Shown: in pieces, positions 7,978-16,543 of the stretch | How the letters are laid out: each line of letters begins with the position of its first letter | Position numbering within the stretch: position 1 is the stretch's first letter | Origin: Pseudonocardiaceae bacterium YIM PH 21723 | GTDB taxonomy: Bacteria; Actinomycetota; Actinomycetes; Mycobacteriales; Pseudonocardiaceae | Length of the DNA stretch: 64,000 bases | Direction of reading: 5' to 3' | Assembly (NCBI GenBank): GCA_003600225.1 | Contig: QZFT01000017.1 | Coordinates: 1-64,000, forward strand | Made by a program: the position numbers and the translations under genes | The notes under the pieces: model-generated | Databases searched by the model: none | Told to the model about the DNA's origin: nothing | What the model saw: the letters and a program-made list of their open reading frames with translations, nothing else

Positions 7978-9384
7978 ATGGAGCGCGGCGGCGACCCGGT
8001 TGCGGACGCGCGCGAACTGGTGCGCGTCCATGATGCGGTGCTGTCCGGGAAGCGCTCTCCCACCGAGCTCCGGGAGATCATCTCCGCCTCTTGGCGCCGG
8101 TCCCTGCGAGCCCGGGTCGATCCGGATCGGGGCAGGCCACCGGTGGTGTGGGAGCAATCAGACGTGCGCTCGGTGCGCGCCGAGCATCCCCTCGCCCAGG
8201 TGTTGCCGCTGCTGCGCCAGCTGCTGGTGAGCATCGCCGACGAGGGCGAGCACATGATGATCGTGACCGACGCGGAGGGCGACATCCTGTGGCGGGAGGG
8301 GCAGACCGGGGTCTGCCTGCGTGCGGACCGGGTGATGCTCACCGAGGGCACCCGGTGGAGCGAGACGGCGATGGGAACCAACGCCATGGGCACCGCGCTG
8401 GCCATGGGCTCCCCGGTGCAGGTGCACTCCGGTGAGCACCTGGTGCGCACCTACCACCGGTGGACCTGCTCCGCGGCGCCGATCCACGACCCGGACACCG
8501 GTGAGCTGCTGGGCTGTGTGGACATCACCGGACCACTGCACACCCGGCATCCGGCCACCTTCGCCCTGGTCACCGCCGCCGCGCGGCTCGCCGAGGGACA
8601 CCTGCGGACGGCGCAGTACCAACGGGACGAGGAACTGCTGCGGCGCAATCTGCCGCACCTGACCGGGCCGGGGGCGCTGCTCAGTCCCACCGGGCGGGTA
8701 CTGGCCGCCGAATCCTGTTCGCTTCCGTCCAGAGTGGACATCGGCGCCGAGTCACCCGGGATGCTGCTGGAGCCCCTCGCCGAGGGATACCTGTTGCGGC
8801 TCATCGGAAAACCGGCCGGGTTGCCGAGCCTGTCCCTGGCCTTCCTCGGGTCCGCGCCCCGTGCTGTCCTCAATGGACGCGAGCTGCCGCTGAGCCTGCG
8901 GCACGCGGAGATCCTCACCCTGCTGGCGCTGTGTCCGGAGGGGCAGAGCGCGGAGCAGCTGGCGCTGGATCTGTACGGCGAGTCCGGGAATCCGGCCACC
9001 GTCCGCGCCGAGTTGCACCGGCTGCGCGGGCAGTTGGGCGGCTCGGTCGTGCTGACCAGGCCCTACCGGTTGCATGCGGAACTGGACGCCGACTTCCGCT
9101 GTGTACGCAGGCTGCTGCGGGCGGGCCGGTTGCGGGACGCCATCGACGCGGCCAAGGGCGACCTGCTGCCGAATTCGGAAGCTCCCGCGATCCGCGCGGA
9201 ACGCGATGAACTCACCGTGGCCCTGCGATCGGCGGTGCTGGGCAGGCGGGATCCCCAGTTGTTGTGGCGCTTCGCCCAGACCTCCGGTGGCGCGCAGGAC
9301 GGCGAGGTGCTGAGCAGTCTGCTCGCGGTACTGCCCTCCGGGGACACCCGGCGAGCGCTGATCCACGCGCGGCTGCGCCGCTGA
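7978..9384 (+). CDS. GAF-domain transcriptional activator of the ald operon
   Basis: The 468-residue protein begins at an ATG (7978) with GGTGGA upstream. The N-terminal third contains the AcoR-like entry LREIISASWRRSL and a GAF sensor (MMIVTDAEGDILWREG, then TRWSETAMGTNAMGTAL, and WTCSAAPIHDPDTGELLGCVDITG). There is no AAA+ sigma-54 domain. The C-terminal part has a winged-helix layout (LRHAEILTLLAL, LYGESGNPATVRAELHRLRGQL) like actinobacterial GAF/wHTH regulators encoded beside aldehyde dehydrogenases. It is divergent from the aldehyde dehydrogenase and probably activates it in response to a small ligand. Confidence 0.85.
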   Translation: MERGGDPVADARELVRVHDAVLSGKRSPTELREIISASWRRSLRARVDPDRGRPPVVWEQSDVRSVRAEHPLAQVLPLLRQLLVSIADEGEHMMIVTDAEGDILWREGQTGVCLRADRVMLTEGTRWSETAMGTNAMGTALAMGSPVQVHSGEHLVRTYHRWTCSAAPIHDPDTGELLGCVDITGPLHTRHPATFALVTAAARLAEGHLRTAQYQRDEELLRRNLPHLTGPGALLSPTGRVLAAESCSLPSRVDIGAESPGMLLEPLAEGYLLRLIGKPAGLPSLSLAFLGSAPRAVLNGRELPLSLRHAEILTLLALCPEGQSAEQLALDLYGESGNPATVRAELHRLRGQLGGSVVLTRPYRLHAELDADFRCVRRLLRAGRLRDAIDAAKGDLLPNSEAPAIRAERDELTVALRSAVLGRRDPQLLWRFAQTSGGAQDGEVLSSLLAVLPSGDTRRALIHARLRR

Positions 9385-9391
9385 CGGCCGG

Positions 9392-10087
9392 TCAGTCGGT
9401 AGGGATGTGCTCGCCGAGCCGTTCGTCCGACCGGCGGCGCGATTCCTCGATCCGCTCCAGGGTGTCGCCGAGCCCCAGCAGCAGGTGGAAGCCCATCGGG
9501 ATCAGCACCGACTGCTCGGCATGCTCCGCCGGACCGAAGTGCCCGGCGCGCAGCAGTTGCAGGAAACCCCGCTGGGAGCTCCAGAACTCGGCGGCGACGC
9601 CTCGCGGGTCCGCCGGCCGGAACCGTCCGGCGTCGATGGCCCGGGTAGCCGCGTCCACCAGGTGCAGCCACGTCGCGTCCTGCGGCTCGGGCACCTCGGG
9701 GTCGGCGTCGGGATCGAGCCAGTTGCGCACCGGCGGCACGGTCTCCGGTGGACCGGCGATGCCCGCCATCAGGTCCTGCAGATGCGGGTTGGCCGCCGCG
9801 AACCGGTAGCGGAGCCGGCCCGCGATCATGAGGTCGGCGACCGGGTCATCCGAGACGCCGATGGTGTGCAGCTGCTCGGCGAACCGCCGGTGCCCCTCGG
9901 CGGCCACGGCGGCGATCAACTGCTTCATCCCGCCGAAGTGGGTGTAGATGACCATGGTCGACGCGCCGCACGCGGCGGCGACACGCTTGCTCTGCAATGC
10001 GCTCGGGCCATGCTCGGTGAGCAGCGTGATCGCTGCCTCGACGAGGGCGCGCGGCATTTCCCAGGTGGCGGTGGGCCGGATGGTCAT
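9392..10087 (-). CDS. TetR-family transcriptional regulator
   Basis: The ATG at 10085-10087 has GGAG upstream and gives 231 residues. The N-terminal HTH is clear: MPRALVEAAITLLTEHG, then SKRVAAACGASTMVIYTHFGGMKQLIAAV. The C-terminal part (PHLQDLMAGIAG through FLQLLRAGHFGPAE) is a TetR_C ligand domain. It converges on the GAF regulator and is divergent from the secreted lipase gene 140 bp away, which it may control; no strong dyad was identified in that spacer. Confidence 0.88.
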   Translation of the reverse strand: MTIRPTATWEMPRALVEAAITLLTEHGPSALQSKRVAAACGASTMVIYTHFGGMKQLIAAVAAEGHRRFAEQLHTIGVSDDPVADLMIAGRLRYRFAAANPHLQDLMAGIAGPPETVPPVRNWLDPDADPEVPEPQDATWLHLVDAATRAIDAGRFRPADPRGVAAEFWSSQRGFLQLLRAGHFGPAEHAEQSVLIPMGFHLLLGLGDTLERIEESRRRSDERLGEHIPTD

Positions 10088-10227
10088 GTGTTCATACTCC
10101 ATCCTGGCTTCGTTCATCCACAGCCCGGGATACCCGTGTTCCCGCCTAGGGCATGTGAGACGCGTCCCATCACCTGACCGGGGCATGGAACGTTTTCCCA
10201 GCGTACCCGGTCACCCCAGGAGTGCTC

Positions 10228-11442
10228 ATGCGCCACCGTGGTCCCGCCGCCGCGCTCACGGCTGTTCTCGTCGCCGCCCTGCTCACCTCGGGCGCCGCCC
10301 AGGCGCAGGATGACGGCTTCTACACGCCGCCCTCGCCGTTGCCCGCCGGGCGCGGCGGGGATGTCATCCGGCACGAGAAAATGGACTTCTACCTGGACAA
10401 GGACAAGAAGGAGAAGGTCCCGGGCAGCGCGCAGCGGGTCATGTACCGCAGCAGCGACGCGCACGGGCAGCCGGTGGCGGTGACCGGCGTGGTGCTCACT
10501 CCCTCGCGACCGTGGACGGGCCCCGGCGAACGCCCGCTGGTCGCGTGGGCCTCCGGCACCCAGGGGCTGGCCGATCAGTGCGCCCCGTCCCGCAAGGCGA
10601 ACGACGGCACCGACCTGGAGGCCAAGAACATCGCCAAGCTGATGGAGCGCGGTTACGGCGTGGCACTGACCGACTACCAGGGGCTGGGTACGCCGGGCAA
10701 CCACACCTACGTGATCCGCGCCGCCGAGGGACACGCGGTGCTCGACTCGGCGCGCGCGGCGCAGCGGCTGCGCGAGGCGGGCCTGCCGGAACACGGCCCG
10801 GTCGCCATCGCGGGCTACTCCCAGGGCGGCGGTGCCTCGGCGGCCGCGGCCGAACTGGCCGGTGAGTACGCGGCCGACCTGGACATCAAGGGGGCCTACG
10901 CCGGTGCGCCGCCGGCCGACCTGGACGCGGCGGCCCGGCACCTGGACGGCACCTACGCGATGGCGCTGGTCGGCTACGCGATCGTCGGCCTGGAGGCCGC
11001 GGATCCCCGGGTGAACCTGCAGCCCGCGTTGAACGAGAAGGGGAAGAAGTTCTTCGCGGAGATCGTCCGCCAGTGCGCGAAGGACAGCATCCGGAAGTAC
11101 GCGTTCCAGCGTTCGAAGAACTACACCATCGACGGCCGTCCGGTGGCGGACTACATGACCGAGGAACCGTGGCTGTCGGTGCTGAACGATCAGCGCCTGG
11201 GCAACCGCAGACCGCCGGTGCCGACCCTGGTGATGCACAGCAGGCTGGACGACATGGTCGCCTACCAGCAGGGCAGGCAGATGGCCCGCGACTGGTGCGC
11301 CCTCGGTGCCACGGTGCAGTTCCGCACGATGATCACGCCCACCCACGTTCTGGGGAAGAAGGCGGCGACGCCCTACGCCTTCGACTGGCTCCAGGACCGG
11401 TTCGAGGGCAAGCCGCCCCGCTCCAACTGCGGCGACTTCTGA
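10228..11442 (+). CDS. Secreted lipase (LIP family, alpha/beta hydrolase)
   Basis: The 404-residue precursor has a signal peptide: MRHRGPA, a hydrophobic core, and cleavage near AQAQDD about residue 26. The nucleophile elbow GYSQGG lies in VAIAGYSQGGGASAA. The lid/region LTDYQGLGTPGNHTYV and the late VMHSRLDDMVAY (Asp) and ITPTHVLG (His) complete a Ser-Asp-His triad, as in the secretory lipase family (PF03583). It should hydrolyse extracellular esters or lipids. ATG 10228 is favoured over GTG 10222 because CAGGAG sits at the usual distance. The divergent TetR gene may regulate it. Confidence 0.9.
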   Translation: MRHRGPAAALTAVLVAALLTSGAAQAQDDGFYTPPSPLPAGRGGDVIRHEKMDFYLDKDKKEKVPGSAQRVMYRSSDAHGQPVAVTGVVLTPSRPWTGPGERPLVAWASGTQGLADQCAPSRKANDGTDLEAKNIAKLMERGYGVALTDYQGLGTPGNHTYVIRAAEGHAVLDSARAAQRLREAGLPEHGPVAIAGYSQGGGASAAAAELAGEYAADLDIKGAYAGAPPADLDAAARHLDGTYAMALVGYAIVGLEAADPRVNLQPALNEKGKKFFAEIVRQCAKDSIRKYAFQRSKNYTIDGRPVADYMTEEPWLSVLNDQRLGNRRPPVPTLVMHSRLDDMVAYQQGRQMARDWCALGATVQFRTMITPTHVLGKKAATPYAFDWLQDRFEGKPPRSNCGDF

Positions 11443-11531
11443 CCCCGTCCAGGACTTAGGGTGCGCTAACCCACAAGAGTGACTCGGTTGGCCGTAGCGA
11501 CGGTCATTCGTGATCCGTAATCTGGATCACT

Positions 11532-11933
11532 GTGTCCCCGATCACATCGGTGCGAGTGCATGGGTGTCATCGCTTCGGCTTCAGGTGTGTCTACTGTGGA
11601 CTACCGGTTCTGGTCTCCGAGGAACCGGACCACCCTGGGCATCCCGCGGTCGACGTGGCGACACCGGATCTGGCCATTCTGCACCGATTCTGTGATCAGG
11701 TACTGCGGCCCGGGGACCTTTACCTACCCGCCGATCGTGGCGTGATCCTGCGGCGGGCTCACCTGGGCTGGGCCACCGAGCAGTACGAGGCCGGGCGATC
11801 TTCCCGGCACTACATCGGGCTGGGCATACGCGAACCCGAGCTACGGCCGCGCCACTGGCGAGCGCGGACGATGAGCTACGCGTGCAAGGCCTGTCGCTAT
11901 TACGTCGGCTGGTTCGGACCCCACTGGAGCTGA
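11532..11933 (+). CDS. Small Cys-rich hypothetical protein
   Basis: The 133-residue frame begins at a GTG and ends 6 nt before the TTG of the Fe-S oxidoreductase gene. Codon use is biased to G/C at third positions, supporting a real gene. It contains RCVYCGLP near residue 18 and CKACRYYVGWF near the C-terminus, a CxxC pair arrangement that could bind zinc. I do not recognise the family. Proximity suggests co-transcription with the downstream oxidoreductase, but the start codon is uncertain and no clear ribosome site was seen. Confidence 0.5.
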   Translation: MSPITSVRVHGCHRFGFRCVYCGLPVLVSEEPDHPGHPAVDVATPDLAILHRFCDQVLRPGDLYLPADRGVILRRAHLGWATEQYEAGRSSRHYIGLGIREPELRPRHWRARTMSYACKACRYYVGWFGPHWS

Positions 11934-11939
11934 GTCCCC

Positions 11940-14009
11940 TTGCTCATCCGTCTCATTCTCGGTTTATCGATCACTGTCGTCTCGGTCGCCGTCGCGGGCA
12001 GGCGCGCGCTCTGGCTGGGCAGGCTGATCACCGCAGGACAACCCGCCTCCGGACGCACCCGGCAACTCGGTTCCCGGGTGCTGGCCCAGCTGAAAGAGGT
12101 GTTCGGGCAACGGAAACTACTCACATGGTCGGTGCCCGGCGTCGCGCACTTCCTGACGTTCTGGGGCTTCATCATCCTGCTGTTCACCATCATCGAGGCC
12201 TTCGGCGCGCTGGTCGACCGCGACTTCGCCGTGTGGTGGATCGGCCGGTCGGCCTGGCTGGGTTTCCTGGAGGACCTGTTCACCGTCGCCGTGCTGGCCG
12301 CCCTGGTCACCTTCGCCGTCATCCGGACCAAGGAGGCGCCGAAACGCAAGGAGCGGGCCTCCCGGTTCTACGGCTCGCACACCGGCCCGGCCTGGCTGGT
12401 ACTCGGCCTGATCAGCAGCGTGATGATCACCCTGCTGCTGTACCGCGCGGCGCAGATCAACACCGGCTACTTCCCGTTCGGCGACGCCCCGTGGGCGTTC
12501 GCCTCCTGGCTACTGGCCCAGCCGCTGGCGCCGCTGGGAACCGCGGTGAACTCGGTGCTGGAGACGGTGTTCCTGCTCGGCAACATCGCCGCGGTCATGG
12601 GTTTCCTGGTCTTCATCATGCACTCCAAGCACCTGCACATCTTCCTGGCGCCGCTGAACGTGGCGACGAAGCGGCTGCCGGACGGGCTGGGACCGTTGCT
12701 GCCCATGGAATCCGGTGGCAAACCGGTCGACTTCGAGGACCCGGGCGAGGACGACACCTTCGGTCGCGGAACCGTCGCCGACTTCACCTGGAAGGGCATG
12801 CTGGACTTCGCGTCCTGCACCGAGTGCGGCCGCTGTCAGAGCCAGTGCCCGGCCTGGAACACCGGAAAACCGTTGTCCCCCAAGATGGTCATCATGGACC
12901 TGCGGGACCAGCTGTTCGCCCAGGCACCGTACATATTGGACGGTGAGAAGCAGGAGAACGGCCAGCTGGTGCCCGGGGTGATCGACCCGGATGTGCTGTG
13001 GTCCTGCACGACCTGCGGGGCCTGCGTGGAGCAGTGCCCGGTGGACATCGAGCACGTGGACCACATCGTGGACATGCGCCGCTACCAGGTGATGATCGAG
13101 TCGGAGTTCCCCACCGAGCTCGGCACGCTGTTCCGTGGCCTGGAGACCAAGGGCAACCCGTGGGGGCAGAACAACTCGGAGCGGATGGCGTGGGCCAAGG
13201 GCCTGGACTTCGAGGTCCCCGTGGTCCAGGGCGAACTACCGTCCGAAGTGGAGTACCTGTTCTGGGTCGGCTGTGCGGGTGCCTTCGACGCCGAGGCGGC
13301 CAAGACGGTGCGGGCCACCGCCGAACTGCTGCACATCGCCGGGGTGAACTACGCGGTGCTGGGCAATAACGAACGCTGCACCGGGGATCCGGCCCGCCGG
13401 TCCGGCAACGAGTTCCTGTTCCAGATGCTCGCCCAGGAGACGGCGGCGCTGTTGAACGAGACCTTCGGCGACCGGGAGAGCCGCAAGATCGTCACCACCT
13501 GCCCGCACTGCATGAACACCCTCGGCCGGGAGTACCCGCAGCTGGACGGGCACTACGAGGTGGTGCACCACACCCAGCTGCTGAATCGCCTGGTGCGCGG
13601 CGGAAAACTGATCCCGGTGCGCAAGCCGGAGGGCGAGGTGACGCTGCACGATCCGTGTTATCTGGGCAGGCACAACAAGGTCTACGAGCCACCCCGTGAA
13701 CTCATCGGCGCCGGCCTGACCGAGATGCCCCGGCACGGTGACCGGTCCCTGTGTTGTGGCGCCGGCGGTGCCCGCATGTGGATGGAGGAGCGCATCGGCA
13801 AGCGGATCAACCTGGAACGGGTCGACGAGGCGATCGCCACCGGGGCGGACACCATCGCCACCGCCTGCCCGTTCTGCCGGGTGATGCTCACCGACGGGCT
13901 CACCCAGCGGCAGAGCGAGGACGTCGCGACCGGTGTCCAGGTGCGCGACGTCGCCCAGCTCCTGCTGGACTCGGTGAAGCGGGGTGAGCAGCCGGATCAC
14001 CTGTCGTGA
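11940..14009 (+). CDS. Membrane (Fe-S) oxidoreductase, HdrD/GlpC-like fused protein
   Basis: This 689-residue protein fuses a membrane module to soluble iron-sulfur domains. About residues 1-235 contain several hydrophobic helices of a NarI/heterodisulfide-reductase-like cytochrome b type. Two ferredoxin motifs follow: CTECGRCQSQCP near 292 and CTTCGACVEQCP near 356. Then come two CCG-type cysteine regions (VGCAGAFDAEA, CPHCMNTLGREYP, LCCGAGGARMW, CPFCRVMLTDG). Mycobacterial relatives are annotated as iron-sulfur-binding reductases in the electron-transport chain; electron donor and acceptor are not settled. The start is TTG at 11940. It overlaps the small membrane-protein gene on the other strand by 13 nt. 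Confidence 0.88.
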   Translation: MLIRLILGLSITVVSVAVAGRRALWLGRLITAGQPASGRTRQLGSRVLAQLKEVFGQRKLLTWSVPGVAHFLTFWGFIILLFTIIEAFGALVDRDFAVWWIGRSAWLGFLEDLFTVAVLAALVTFAVIRTKEAPKRKERASRFYGSHTGPAWLVLGLISSVMITLLLYRAAQINTGYFPFGDAPWAFASWLLAQPLAPLGTAVNSVLETVFLLGNIAAVMGFLVFIMHSKHLHIFLAPLNVATKRLPDGLGPLLPMESGGKPVDFEDPGEDDTFGRGTVADFTWKGMLDFASCTECGRCQSQCPAWNTGKPLSPKMVIMDLRDQLFAQAPYILDGEKQENGQLVPGVIDPDVLWSCTTCGACVEQCPVDIEHVDHIVDMRRYQVMIESEFPTELGTLFRGLETKGNPWGQNNSERMAWAKGLDFEVPVVQGELPSEVEYLFWVGCAGAFDAEAAKTVRATAELLHIAGVNYAVLGNNERCTGDPARRSGNEFLFQMLAQETAALLNETFGDRESRKIVTTCPHCMNTLGREYPQLDGHYEVVHHTQLLNRLVRGGKLIPVRKPEGEVTLHDPCYLGRHNKVYEPPRELIGAGLTEMPRHGDRSLCCGAGGARMWMEERIGKRINLERVDEAIATGADTIATACPFCRVMLTDGLTQRQSEDVATGVQVRDVAQLLLDSVKRGEQPDHLS

Positions 14010-14269
14010 GGCGATCGCGGCGGCCCCCACTTGCCCTTGATCAGCATCTCCCGGCGCTCCCGGCCCACGATGTGCCGAGCGGCGAGGTCGCCCTGCCAGT
14101 TGGCGATCAGCAGACCGATTCCCAGTCCCCCGAGCAACACCACGATTCCGAACGGGATGCGGATGGCAAGGCTCCAACCCTCGTATCCCCAGATACGAAC
14201 CGACCCGATCACCGCACCCAGCACCGCGAAGTACCGCACCAGCCGGAGGAAGAGAATGAACGTCGGCAT
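13997..14269 (-). CDS. Small membrane protein, unknown function
   Basis: The 90-residue protein has two predicted hydrophobic helices (ILFLRLVRYFAVLGAVIG and IPFGIVVLLGGLGIGLLIA) and a basic C-terminus. The ATG is preceded by GAGGTC. It converges with the Fe-S oxidoreductase gene and overlaps its 3' end by 13 nt. I do not recognise a named family. Confidence 0.6.
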   Translation of the reverse strand: MPTFILFLRLVRYFAVLGAVIGSVRIWGYEGWSLAIRIPFGIVVLLGGLGIGLLIANWQGDLAARHIVGRERREMLIKGKWGPPRSPHDR

Positions 14270-14380
14270 GAGGTGACCTCCTCACTTTCGACCCCCTCTT
14301 CGCAGTGTCACCCTCCTCGCTGGCTTACCGGTGAGTCGGTGCCGGGGCGATGGTCAACCGTTAGGCCACCGGAACCGGGG

Positions 14381-15496
14381 TCAACCGGATTGCGTGATCG
14401 ACCAGGACAGGCCCTGCCCGGTCAGGTGCTCCAGCCACCGATCGGTGAGCTCGGCGCCGCCGTCTCCGGCGCGGACCAGCCCGGTGGGCAGCCTGCCCGC
14501 CAGGAGTTCGCCGATCCCGAAGGCCAGCGGCTGGGAGACGCAGCGGGCCATCGCCGACTCCCGCTCGTCACCGGTCACATCGAGCAGGAACCGGCCGGTC
14601 CAGCCGTCCAGTTCGAGGGCGACCACCAGGACCACCCGGTCCCGATCGGTGTCGGTGGTCGGGTACTCCTTGGCCAATCGCGTGGCCAGCTCGGTGATCC
14701 GGGTGTCGTCGCCCGTGGTGACCACCTCGAACACCTCGGCCCAGGCGTCCAGCCAGCCGGAGTGCCGCAGCGTGCCCCGGACGAATTCGTCCAGCTGCCA
14801 GCCTTCGGGCAGCCCGTACTGCCGGATGAACGGCAGGCTGTCCCGGTTCGGGTAGACCTCGAACGGCTCGCCGTCGATGGTCACCGTGCTGGTGGCCGTC
14901 CACGGCCGCTCGACCCGGACCGGCTGCCCGTCCCGCAGGTAGGACGCCGGGCTGAGCAGCGCGGTGAGCACCCCGCGCGGCGCCCAGCTGAACCGGTAGC
15001 GGAACTCGTTGACCTCGGCCGGGATTCCGCCGCAGTAGGAGGTCAGCCGCACCCCGGTGGCCGACTCCCCCACTGCTGCCCGGGCCCGGTCTCGCAACAC
15101 GTGCGCGGCCAGGTGGTCGATACCCGGGTCCAGGCCGGCCTCGGTCAGCACGGTGAGCCCGGCGCCGGCCGCCTCCTCGGCCAGCGAGGCCAGTTCCGGG
15201 GAGGTGTAGCTGGTGCAGGCGAAGTGCGCGCCGCCGGCGATGGCGGTACGCAGCAGGCCCGGATGTTCGGTGGCCGGGAGCATGGAGACCACGACGTCAC
15301 CGGGCCGTATCTCGGCGGCCAGCCGGTCGCCGTCCAGCGCGCGAGGTTCGGCGCGTCCGGTGAGGCCGCGTTCGGCCAGGGCCTGTTCCGCTCGTTGAGT
15401 GCTGCGGTGCCACAGCAGCACCCGGTTGGTGTCGCATAGCGAGTTCAGGCCGCTGCCGGAGGACATTCCGGCGCCGATCCAGTGCACGTCAGCCAT
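14381..15496 (-). CDS. Saccharopine dehydrogenase, LYS9-like (glutamate-forming side)
   Basis: The 371-residue protein begins with a nucleotide-binding segment (MADVHWIGAGMSSG) and has the saccharopine reductase layout: GDVVVSMLPATEHPGL, ASYT-like CTSYTSPE, LTEAGLDPGIDHLAAH (the conserved Gly-Asp-Pro-Gly-hydrophobic-Asp-His block), and SYCGGIPAEVNEFRYRFSWAPRG. Such enzymes interconvert saccharopine and aminoadipate semialdehyde plus glutamate. It overlaps the preceding LYS1-like gene by 8 nt, so both halves of the saccharopine pathway are co-translated. Direction in vivo (lysine breakdown or pipecolate-type synthesis) is not fixed by sequence. Confidence 0.85.
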   Translation of the reverse strand: MADVHWIGAGMSSGSGLNSLCDTNRVLLWHRSTQRAEQALAERGLTGRAEPRALDGDRLAAEIRPGDVVVSMLPATEHPGLLRTAIAGGAHFACTSYTSPELASLAEEAAGAGLTVLTEAGLDPGIDHLAAHVLRDRARAAVGESATGVRLTSYCGGIPAEVNEFRYRFSWAPRGVLTALLSPASYLRDGQPVRVERPWTATSTVTIDGEPFEVYPNRDSLPFIRQYGLPEGWQLDEFVRGTLRHSGWLDAWAEVFEVVTTGDDTRITELATRLAKEYPTTDTDRDRVVLVVALELDGWTGRFLLDVTGDERESAMARCVSQPLAFGIGELLAGRLPTGLVRAGDGGAELTDRWLEHLTGQGLSWSITQSG

Positions 15497-16505
15497 GGGT
15501 GGCCTCCCGGAACAGGGTGGCGCAGCGCGCCCAGGGGGAATCGGGTTCGTCGATGGTCAGCAGGTGATCCCGGAGTTCGGCGGAGAACGCGGTGCTCGAC
15601 TCCCGGGGCAGCAGGGTGGGCAGGTTGTCGATCGCGATGATGTCCAGCACCGGGTCATCGTGCAGCCTGCGCGCCGGGTCGCGCCAGGTGGTGATGTCGT
15701 CGTAGATCGGCAGCGTGTTGGCCGCCGAGCCGACATCGCAGGTCACGTCGGCGATGACCCGCAGCGCCGAACCCGGCTGTCCGATCTCGGACCTGGTCAG
15801 GAACGGCTCGGCGGGACCGGAGCTGAACACCGCGTTGATCAGCAACTGGTGCCGCTGGATCGCCGCCCGGTCCAGGTTCCGGGTCTCGGCCAGGTCCCAG
15901 GCGGTGGCCGGCACCCCGGCGGTGGTGAGCGCGTCCACCGCTCCCCGGCCACAGCGGCCGAGCGCCCCGATGACCAGCCCGGACTCGGCGTGGGCCGCAC
16001 GCAGCCGGTCGTCCAGGTCCGACTTGCCCATCGGCGCCAGTGGCGTGGGCAGCTTCCCGGCCGCGTGCAGCACCGCCAGTGCCGCGCCGACATATCCGGC
16101 CCAGTAGCCGAAGGCGGCGAGCCGTCGCCCGGAATCGTCCACCAGGTACTCGAGGTCCAGCAGCGTCCCACCGCCCGCGGCGAACCGGTCCAGCAGCGCC
16201 CGGGCACCGGGTTGTCCCTTGTAGGCGTGACCGAAGAACACGTGCCGGTGCACCAGTTTCTCCGGTAGCTCCGGCAGTTCCTTGAGCCCGACGATCACCT
16301 GGTCGGCCGGAGCGTCCACCCAGGACCCGGCGGGCGCGATCGCGCACCCGGCGGCGGCGTATTCCTCGGTGGCGAATGTCCTTTTCGGACAGTCTTCCAC
16401 CGTGATGGCGATGCTGCGTTCGATCAACATCCGCGCGTCCGCCGGAGTGATAGGGGTGCGGGACTCGATGTCCCGGGTCTCGTTGCGCAGCCAGAGCTTC
16501 GTCAT
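15489..16505 (-). CDS. Saccharopine dehydrogenase, LYS1-like (lysine-forming)
   Basis: The 338-residue protein has the AlaDH/PNT-type N-terminus of lysine-forming saccharopine dehydrogenases: LWLRNETRDIESRTPITP and the His-containing HRHVFFGHAYKGQPG, then YLVDDSGRRLAAFGYWAGYVGAA and the dinucleotide fold VIGALGRCGRGAVDAL. The late ADVTCDVGSAANTLPIYDD is also typical. It joins lysine and 2-oxoglutarate or performs the reverse. ATG 16503-16505 was chosen over the adjacent GTG. It sits 38 nt after the ornithine-cyclodeaminase-family gene and overlaps the LYS9-like gene. Confidence 0.87.
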   Translation of the reverse strand: MTKLWLRNETRDIESRTPITPADARMLIERSIAITVEDCPKRTFATEEYAAAGCAIAPAGSWVDAPADQVIVGLKELPELPEKLVHRHVFFGHAYKGQPGARALLDRFAAGGGTLLDLEYLVDDSGRRLAAFGYWAGYVGAALAVLHAAGKLPTPLAPMGKSDLDDRLRAAHAESGLVIGALGRCGRGAVDALTTAGVPATAWDLAETRNLDRAAIQRHQLLINAVFSSGPAEPFLTRSEIGQPGSALRVIADVTCDVGSAANTLPIYDDITTWRDPARRLHDDPVLDIIAIDNLPTLLPRESSTAFSAELRDHLLTIDEPDSPWARCATLFREATHG

Positions 16506-16543
16506 CACATGCCGCAGGCTACATTGGCCTCAGACGATGTTGA

